A stretch of DNA of 64,000 nt from Plasmopara viticola (taxonomy: Eukaryota > Oomycota > Peronosporomycetes > Peronosporales > Peronosporaceae). Positions 55,034 to 64,000 of the stretch are shown here, in pieces (positions within the stretch are counted from its first letter, which is position 1; each line of letters starts with the position of its first letter). The notes below the pieces were generated by a model. That model was not told the origin of the DNA. It saw only the letters and a program-made list of their open reading frames with translations, and searched no databases. The position numbers and the translations under genes were made by a program. The DNA lies in NCBI GenBank assembly GCA_001695595.3, contig MBPM02000004.1:124001-188000 (forward strand), read 5' to 3'.

Positions 55034-56951
55034 GGTATGAGTGGGAACAGCCAGGTTGTCGTGGAAATGGGTGGGCATGGGTGGGCGAAGCCAGCCCACG
55101 CGTAGCGTTGATAATTATGGATTCCAACGCAAAAATCGTTGCAGGACTCTGCTGACACGACAAAAAAGCATCGTCGTATTCGATTTCCAAGACTAGAAGA
55201 ACAGTGCTTTGTATCCACGCACCCGCTGCGCAATACGTCCTCGACAGCACGGTACACCCAGTCTCTCTGACCATAGAATCTCGGTTGGGTAGTTGTGGTC
55301 ATGCCCTACCAGATACCAAACATTTTTAAAACGCTTTTACGAATCAGATTCATTAAGCAAAGTTTTTCGGTCAGCGCTTGCTAGAATCGACGCTTGTTAT
55401 ACTTGTTTCAACTGTTTTAACATGTATTGCTAAAGCGGCAATTGCACCCAGCCTAACCATACCCGATCCATTGCTGTGCACCCCATCCATAACCCCACAG
55501 CTAACGAAAATTAAGTTGAATTTGCGATCTAAAAGGATTTAATCACGTATCTACAAACCAATAAAACAATTTATTTATCGGAGGCACATCAAATTTTTCA
55601 AAGATTAGTTATTCTGGATTTAATTTTTTTGATTGATGATCAACATTATCTTATATACAATTCTGATAGCAGGACAAAAAAATATACACTAGAGAGATTT
55701 TTTAGCTTGATATTACTTTTCCTGGTGTATAAAATTATCTGAAAATGGCGTCGAAAATCTCCAAATTAGGCTGTAATGCATTGTTCAGTGTTTCAGTTGA
55801 TGTTGTAGCACGAAAACACAAGATTCTGGATACTGCTCCAGATGGGCTAATCGTCATATTTCCTAAATTACTGGACTTGAAAGCCTTTATTGTTGGATGT
55901 AGATGTTCCATAATTTAAGCATCCCAAAGCAGAAGGAAATATTCCATTCGTTGATTCGAATGATTGACGGCTTGTAGTTCTACTTTAACTGGTTATTCCG
56001 CCACGTGATAAATTAATCAACGATCCGAAAGGATGTGATATTAGGCTGATCACCTGTTTGAAGTGTTCCGTTAATTGACGTAGCCGTCAGGGTCGCTAAA
56101 GTATCAATCGATGTCATGTTTAGTTGAGCGGCGGTGCTTAGTGTTCAGCTGATAGCCTCAGAGAGTCGAGTGAGAAAAGCGTTTCAAGGGATATGATCTT
56201 TGGATTAGCAGCTGTTGATAGCGTTAGATTGGCTGGTCAATGAAGATAGCAATCCTGCAGAAATTGCTATTGGATTTAATGCATCGCTTACTGAGAGTGA
56301 TGACAATATTGCTTATGTCAGTTATCAATTCAGATACCAAACATGTAGAAAATAGGTTTTCATAGATGTAATATTTGGTTATGCAGAAGTGCTTAGTGTT
56401 CCACTGATATCACCAGAGACTGTAAGTCAAGACAATGTTCCAAGGAATGCAATATTTGGCTGTGCAGCTTTCTGTATGGCTCCACATAATTGAGATGCAG
56501 AAACAATGTTTACGTCCGGAATATCTCTGTTCGAACTTCCCACTGTTGCTATGCTCGCGATTGCAGCTCCTTAAGTAAAGTTATCAAGATGTTTGAATCG
56601 ACCAAGAGACAGCAAGACGCCATTTTCGAAACATACAGATCCAAAGTGTAATATACAATTGTTGTATCGCAAATATCGAATACTGATGGACCAAAGTAGC
56701 CAATATATTTTTATGGATTTGACACGAATGGACCATAATAGCTTGTATGCATGACCAATCGTAGATTGCCTGATTCTGTGATACAACATTGTAGAACGAC
56801 CTTGTATCAGAGATATTTCACATACAACACTTAATCAATTCTAGATATTGGTAGTTTGCTCTAGAAAGTATTTAAGAAGAATTTTCTAGAGTAAATGAAA
56901 AGCTAGGTACTCAAAAAAAATCCGAATAATAGAAGCAGGTCCAAGCCTATG
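55034..56951. other. AT-rich intergenic region
   Basis: The left end has G/C-rich TIR-like text near 55066-55090, and a loosely related C-rich block lies at about 55445-55500 (CCATACCCGATCC...). The rest is AT-rich without a supported gene. Confidence 0.35.
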
Positions 56952-57244
56952 TAATGTAATGTATTACGTTATCGCGTTGCCAAGTTATGCACGTGCTAGG
57001 CTCAGTCTGGCTAGTCCACGACATAGAGTGGTGTCCGCATACGTCGGGTCTCGTTCGGCGGGCAGTGCTGCCAGCACCGAGGTCGTGAGGGTCTTCCATT
57101 ATTTTGCTTAGCTCTGACTTGGTAAGAGCCCAGGTGGCGCTCGGTGCTGGAGACCGTCGCGTCGAGGGTGAGACTCGTTAGAGACCTGCAGATGCCCGAG
57201 AGCACCTGCCCGAAGCGCGCGAGCATTTAGCCCTCGCGCTCGGA
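56952..57244 (-). repeat. SINE-like dispersed repeat, copy 2, with target-site duplication
   Basis: It is nearly identical to 45046-45339. It is flanked by a perfect 13 bp direct repeat, GTCCAAGCCTATG, at 56939-56951 and 57245-57257. The low-coordinate end carries a (TAATG)n simple tail. A long target duplication plus a simple-repeat tail indicates LINE-type retroposition rather than LTR insertion. Orientation is minus, with the tail at the 3' end. No clear tRNA A/B boxes were seen. Confidence 0.8.
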
Positions 57245-57257
57245 GTCCAAGCCTATG

Positions 57258-59779
57258 CATAATCAAATCTTGCTTTCCATAAACTTAAAGAGCGTCCACA
57301 CGTCCACCAAAATGCGCAGAAAAGGGAAGTCATATCTATAACTTGGCCAAAAATAATGGCATGAATGCCACTATGAGCCCTCCGACAGGTAGCTTCAGCA
57401 AAGTGTCAGGTATGTTTGAAGGTTAAAATAATCTTCTATCGCATAAATAGTGTGTTTTCCACAAAACTTAGCTAACAAATACAACTTTTAATTAATTTGG
57501 CAACTTGAAGATCTAGACTCATTTTACAAATGACCTTGGTGAAGAACAATGACTGATCTAAAGCAATCACTTGTGGATATTATAAGTCTTGGGGATGTTT
57601 TCATATGCGATTACAAATGTGAGAAGGGATTCAATGATCGAATTGTAGATAATAAAAAAACTGTTTGACACTATACTAAAAATACAAAACTGCAGGTGAT
57701 CCATTGCAAAACGTAATTAAGCTGATGATTAACTCATCATACGAAAACTACTCACGAAAGCAATTGTTAAGCAGAAAGTGATTGGCAGTGGTGGTCAAGA
57801 TGAAAGTAAGGAGTACATAGCTGGAAAACTCCATAAAATAATCCAATAAATAATAATCTAGCATTTTTTGAAAAATATAAGGCACTAACAGATTCTTTAG
57901 GTCCTATGCATCTTGGAAAAAAAGTACTCGATCCTAGTCAGCCGCTCCACGTCTTGCCGATGCTTTTCAAAACGCGTTTAACAAAGCGTTTATTTGTACG
58001 TAAATGGGACAATTGTACCTCATTATTGAGTTGGCGTAATTTAAAGTTAGTATTTATGCAAAAGAGTCGATCTTCTTGGGTACGAAGAGACCCTTAATTG
58101 TGGTGAAAACAATACATATTCGTATGATAGCCTTTGAAACATTATGGCCGATTCTGATAAGGGGACGCAATCGATATTGTATTTCAAAATTCGCGAGTCA
58201 ATGTTATTAATGTGCAAATTTTCGAATAATCCCTTTGCGATCAGGCGATATTGAAGGAGGATTGGTCGGTATAGCGAAGGTCAAAGCTATAAAGCAGCGC
58301 CATTATATTAGTTGAAGGTGCTGACGAACAAAACGTTTATAAAGCTTAGAGCAGGTGGAAGCGATATCTCAAGCATTTATGTATAGAGTTAGTCAAATCT
58401 CCTCGCTACTCGTTATCGTTTGGCTTTATGTATGATAAGAGAGGTGCCATCAAGGTCATTTAAAGTGGTTGTTGACACAATATCATGTCTTGACGGATCA
58501 CTTAAGCAAGTGAAAGATCGGCTGGTGATGCCTCATATTATAAATGCTAAAGAAAATGTATTTATATGATTAATCAAAGCTATAAGGCTGCTTTGTTCTT
58601 ACGTACATCGGAAGTGTTGCAAAGGAATACATTGATTATTTTAGGAGAGCCAACATTTTTTTACAGATCTTTGTTGGATTTCTAATGCTGAGTTTGCTAT
58701 TGAATCCAATACTAATCTCAAAAGGCCGTCAGGCTCGTGTAAAAATGGACAGCTGAGAAAGATACCTTGTAAATGTCTGATGACTAAAAACTCTCTTTGA
58801 AAGGATGACTTCATATATATCTTATCATCTTGATATGCAAGAGCATCGAGACAATGAAAATCATGGATATAATTTTTTTTTACAGAGGTCATTGCAGCAA
58901 TGGTAGCAAAAATGACGATGTAGGGTAGGATATCGTAATAAGAGTCTTTGTAGCGAAGGCACAAAAATACGGCTTTGCTATAGATAATGCTTGCCTAAAT
59001 GCCGAGTGTAGGATCTGCGCAGTCGAAGGCAAAATTTGAGATGGGCATATTGTAATATATTATGACGCAAAACATTTAAGCCATCTATTTAAATAGAAGA
59101 CGATCTTTTTAGTTTGCGGTTGCCTCCGCAATCACTCCTGGCAATGCGTCTATAATACCTGACTATAAGATAGCCGTGATCATGTAATGTCTTTCAACAG
59201 ATCCACAAACATTTAATAGCGCTGTCTTCTCTGATACTTGGAGTCAGTAGTGCTATGTGCGTGGCCCCGGAAAGGGGTTAGTGCTTTGATAAGCACTTTG
59301 ATAGGCTGATTACTTAGCAATAATGCAGCCTCGCACATAGTTTTGCAAGCACAGGCTAAAGTGCTTCGTATTGGTGCTCTAGTTTGCATTGCTTACCAGT
59401 GTTCTTCTAATCCTATTTAAATTGTAAGGTGCAGTGGCTTCCACTCAACATCCTTAAGCATCGTGCAAGCCCTTAGCGTTCTTGAGTACGCATGCTTAGA
59501 GCCATGCATATTGAGCTTAACGCCAGGGCAAGCTGTAACTTGGACTAATAAACAACTGTTTGTCACCGACAATCGCAATGAATTTAGAAGCTTAGCAACA
59601 CTTATCGATGCGGGCTGAAAAGCCAGACCTAATCGTCCCGAGGAAGGAAAATACGGTGATCACAGCCGCGACAGCTTTGCCGAACGTACGCCAAACATAG
59701 GCAGCAACATTCCGTTCGGCTTTGTTTGCATTCTAGCTATCTCGCCGCCTCTTTTTGGCGGTCATGTCTTCGGCACTTT
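57258..59779. other. AT-rich gene-poor region
   Basis: About 2.5 kb with only short random frames and no recognised element. Confidence 0.4.
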
Positions 59780-59973
59780 CAAATCGATTCGCATGAGATG
59801 CATACGGACTTTAGATTGTCGATTATGTGGTCAATGTACCGTTTTGCCGTTATGGTTTCCATACACTTTCCTTGTCTCAGGTGGCATTGTACTTTGATTT
59901 CACATCCAGAATTTTCTTGCCCGCGTGGCATGTCATTGACGTGATTTACATATGGTATTTTTAGCTCCAACAT
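59780..59973 (-). pseudogene. Probable copia reverse-transcriptase fragment
   Basis: A minus-strand frame reads GCEIKVQCHLRQGK and then ITAKRYIDHIIDNL, which recalls the LG.EI...G...ItQ.kYI..ll motif near the end of copia reverse transcriptase. The surrounding sequence is full of stops. Confidence 0.4.
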
Positions 59974-62900
59974 AGACGTACTGCACTGCTCCTATATTTT
60001 TAAAGTCTATCCGAAGAAAAATATCGGAAATTCAATGCTCTCGTAGCCTGCTTGTGACCATTTATCTCGTTATTTAGCTTGCACATCATGTCTTTGCCTA
60101 ATGTGCAGGATAGGCAAGGTAATCTGTAGACAAGGAAAAAATTGATGACATTTATTTATAAGGCAATCATTAGTTATTGTGCAAGCCATCTGAAGGAGGG
60201 GTTAGATTCATGCGGCCACCTTTTATTCGGTTAGAGCACTATCGGTTAGTATTTTAATTCGCACAAGGGGCGAGCGGTGTAGTTTTGGTTCCAAGTCATT
60301 AGTTGTTACAAATGTAACTTGAGCATAATAGTAAATAGCTCCAGCTCAGCTCAATGCATTCACGTCTGATGAACATTTATTTTTTTGCGTCTTTTGATTT
60401 TGCTACAAAAAAATTAAAATACAAAATATTTAATCATGACTCCACCGGTAATTACTGTATAGCAAGCCGTTTCTAGTTACAAACAAAGTAGCTACAACTT
60501 AAAGCCCTGAGGTGACCGTGCTAGATTATTACTCATGCATGACCTTGTGCAGTAGTAACGCATAACCGATGGCATGGTTTGACTCGTCACAAACGACTTA
60601 AAGGGTTTTGGCTCTTGAGAAGAAATGCCAAGAAAGCGCCTCTGGTGTCCTTTCTCGATGCTGTTGTATTTACTGCCTTTTTAGATTTACCACTGGATAC
60701 CTTTTTGGAAATATTAGACAGCAGTTTTGCAACTCTCGCACAGCTGATAGTGTACTTGTTCAAATCTCTGGTTAGGAGATACTGTTCCCTCAATTGAATT
60801 GTGACTCAAGACAAGCCAAAGAGGCCTTTCATTTGCGGACCAACAAATTGCCCGAACTTTTCGGAAAGTAATTCAAAGTTATTTCATGAATACAAATTCG
60901 TTTGTCATACTTAACTCAGAGCTCACTAAATCTCGAAGAGCTCACTAAATCTCGAAGAGCTCACTAAATCTCGATGAGCTCGAAGCTGCTGATCTCTTGC
61001 TGAATTCAAGACTGGAAGTAATGTTTTTTAAAGTTAGATTACACCGATCACAAAAATAAATATGTCTCCTTTTATATCCAAAGATGCCATGGATCAACTT
61101 CAGCAGCAACATGGGCTAATTTGTTTTAATAATCTGATATAGCGTTGGCCATCAATCCTCTCCATCAAGTAGGGTGTTGGGCACAATATTAGTATCGTGC
61201 CAGGCATGGAATGGTATGTCACCAGGCAATGGCCATTGTCATTAGCGCAATCTAGACTTATTGTCGTTCATCATCGAAAAGCCAAAGATGATTTTTTGGT
61301 GAAAGAAAACAATCTTGCTTTTTTGTGCTCCGAAAGTGGCAGTTAGCTGAAGCGAAGTGTGGAACTCGGGAGTTTTAGCCGTCAACTTCGGATGCTGGAA
61401 TGTTGGCGAAAAACACGAAGTAGCTGTGGACATTTGTAATGGTTCAAACGCATCATTAACAATCTTGTTTGAAATCACTGCAGGAACCCTTTTTTGCGTG
61501 TACACTACGACTCGTTCACAAAAGCTGACCAACCTTGTCATATATGCACAAAGGCCTTTCTCAAAAAAAGCGTGTTTGTTGATGCCATGGTCGGGATAGT
61601 GATGTACAGTGCACGATTATTGGTAGCAATGCAAGCGGCTAGCTATGTAAAAGTGCTACTAAACTCCGGTGATGTTTTTTGGTCTGGTCACAAAGACATT
61701 TCGCCTACTGCTAAATCTCATCCAGACACATTCTTACGATCTAACAGCTCATAGCTGCATAAAAAGAGATGCGTAAACTCTGGACGTCCATCCAAAAACA
61801 AGCGTTTTCACGATTTTACGGACCTGGCAGCAACACTTTCGAGCTCTTGGGAGGAACAAAACATCACATGCACGTCCCTTACGGACTATCTCGCATTTGC
61901 GGCCTTACATGTTCAGCCATAGCAGTAAATGCCGGTTTACCCGTCAATGCTTAGGTCCGTCAAAACAGACAGGGCTAACGCACACCACTCTTTCAGGTTT
62001 GCGCGTCGAGAATTTGCAGGAGATCTCGCCTGTTTGCGGCTAAACTCCTCCAAGAAAAAGTGTGATCGCATAATTCTGTGCCCAGTAAGGACCATGAAAG
62101 GTCCGATGAAACGATGATACACCTTCGTAAGTATCGTTTCCATCTATTCAGATGGTACGCTAGTGATACTTATTTGATAAAAACGCTCAAATTTTTTCTA
62201 ACGATTTTTTCTGCCGAGGCGACTGCAATCAAACCGTATGGTCTCCTGATTACGCTCAGCCAATTCTAAAAAGGACAGATATAGTGAAACATGAATCAAA
62301 TCTGTTACCTGCGACGAAACCTTATCTGAGCTCCTACCCCACTAATCTCGACAACACTTGTACTCCTTATAACTTAAGTATTCTAGCCCATTGCTATAAT
62401 AGAGTGTAATGCTCGATGCGTTAGCCGCATTTTACTCAAACTCAACGACAGATAGTCCGCAAATGATGTGTCACAGTGCACTTACTGCGCAGTGTGTCAT
62501 TATGCATGACTGACTATTCTAATCCGACCACCCGTTTGAAAACGGTCAATTGCTGACATTAGAAGAAGAGCTCCTGCAAAATTTACCAAACTTCTGCGGA
62601 GCGGAACGCAACGAGACACCATCGTGTGCAAGTGATGGTAGGTCAAAACGATGATTGAACTTTTAAAAATATGACTATAGAAGATCGCTCTGTATTTAAT
62701 TGAAGCTGCGTATTAATAGATTGCATCGTAATCTATCCTTAACCTGTGTGAAATTGTCGCTTGACTTAAGATAAAAGCCGTCTATGTAGCGCTCATGAAG
62801 TCGTGTCGACCCCTAAAGTTTACTTTAAGTGCTCCATTTTAAACCCCAATGCCTCTGACGCTTACTACACATGCGCTGAGGTTTATTTGATGTGCCATGT

Positions 62901-64000
62901 TTTTAACGTGTCATCAACATGGCCGTATCTCCGAGAGCTAAAATCGACCAAGCGTTCTAATGCTGGCATCTGCCCAAACCTGATTTATACTACGTGTATC
63001 TGGACATGACGTGTTGATGACGCGACCAATATGATTCACTCGCATAAAAATGAGTTCTGTCCACCATCTCATTGACTCGATCTTGTAATGTAGCATTTTT
63101 GCGCTTTTCACGATTTCTGCGATTGATCTGCCTCAAATAACGTATTAGCTGCAAGCCATACGGCACCGCACGCTTACAAATGATAGCACTCACAAACTTT
63201 TTTGGCGAATTATGATTAAACAGCTCCGTTTTTCTATCCGATCGTCGACACTTCAATCGTTCTCCTTCTTATCGGTCGCAAAATAGCTTGGTTCACTCAC
63301 TCTAAGCAGCTACATCACGCTCGTGTTTCAATATGTACGTCACCACGAACGGCAAGAGGTCACCCACTTGGAACAAAATGTACCTTGCACCACCTATCAA
63401 GACCATTTTTATCTATTCGTGTGCTCGAGCTTCAGTGCACGTGATGCCTTCGCAGACATTTGAATTTGCCGTCTGCTTGACGATAAATTATCCGCCGCAC
63501 AGCCCCTCAATGCGCGGCATACTCTTTGTTAAGCGCTGTGTCGTTGCCAGACTGATTTTACTTTGGTAACGCAAGCAAGCATAAGAAAGCTCTTACTTAC
63601 TATCAGCTCCATTGTAATGCCTTTCTCCAATACGCACCTTGGCTTTCTTGATCTAGCAAATATTACTCCAAATGAGCTGTTGAAACTCAATATGAGCCAC
63701 GCTTTGGCAGTGTGTCATTCAACATTAGACGTGTGTCAGGCCCAGAAGTAAGCAGTGCCTTTTAGATTGTTCTGCGCTGTCCTATCCAGGCTTCACCATG
63801 CCCCTACAAAGCCCTGTCGTTTGTGATGATGTTTCGGACCAGCCTACAGCATTCTGTAGTCAGAGATCATAATCACTTGGAATGTAATGCGCGACCTGTC
63901 CTCAAGATTGACATGCCAATTAACATACCGTCTTAACCAGTCGCGAATACAACGTCATGCTTCACAGCATTTTTTCGTTAATAAAATACCAGTAACAAAT
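59974..64000. other. Repeat graveyard at the right end, no supported gene
   Basis: Four kilobases of AT-rich DNA. Apart from a 19 bp tandem repeat at 60919-60975, only short frames under 100 codons occur and none resembles a known protein. Confidence 0.4.
60919..60983. repeat. Tandem repeat, 19 bp unit, about 3.4 copies
   Basis: The unit GAGCTCACTAAATCTCGAA occurs three times in a row (the third ends in T instead of A) and is followed by a partial fourth copy. Confidence 0.9.

Noticed and set aside
1..64000. CRISPR array, bacterial operons, plasmid or phage features
   Set aside because: No regularly spaced repeats were seen; spliceosomal introns and eukaryotic gene families show that this is nuclear eukaryotic DNA.

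Overview
The window looks like nuclear DNA of an oomycete (Peronosporales, a Phytophthora or downy-mildew type genome). The evidence is compact genes separated by tens to hundreds of bases, short introns (15 resolved, about 52-156 bp) with mostly GTRNGT donors, an intron-poor FKS-type glucan synthase, a CBP/p300 protein with extra TAZ fingers, and decayed Ty1/copia, hAT and SINE-like repeats between gene islands. The exact species cannot be told from the sequence.

Region 1 (1-12.2 kb) is a gene island: the start of an unrecognised gene (minus, cut by the window edge), NAA10 N-terminal acetyltransferase (plus, 5 exons), an IQ/B-box protein (minus, 3 exons), a C2-domain protein with an acidic tail (minus, 2 exons), a CENATAC/CCDC84 homologue (plus, 2 exons) and a BED-finger gene derived from a hAT transposase (minus).

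Region 2 (12.2-19.2 kb) is a gene-poor stretch with a broken copia retrotransposon on the minus strand. Region 3 (19.2-41.1 kb) is a second island: a WRAP53/TCAB1-like WD40 protein, an RBMX2/Ist3-like splicing factor, a cytosolic-type 5'-nucleotidase, a SMYD-type SET/MYND methyltransferase (5 exons), a 2,082-residue CBP/p300 acetyltransferase and a 2,426-residue 1,3-beta-glucan synthase carrying a C-terminal sugar-transporter-like (MFS) domain.

Region 4 (41.1-64 kb) is repeat-rich. It holds three tandem paralogues on the minus strand. Each encodes a signal peptide, a 14-cysteine ectodomain, one membrane segment and a cytoplasmic tail with a conserved hydrophobic C-terminus; I do not recognise this family, and it is the best candidate for something undescribed. 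Around them lie two copies of a roughly 290 bp SINE-like repeat (one with a 13 bp target duplication), a hAT remnant whose C-terminal coding block is inverted, and a copia fragment. The last 8 kb hold no gene I can support.

Functional themes: RNA processing (CENATAC, RBMX2, TCAB1), protein acetylation and methylation (NAA10, CBP/p300, SMYD), and the cell surface (glucan synthase fusion, cysteine-rich membrane array). These are independent housekeeping genes in a syntenic block, not an operon-like unit.
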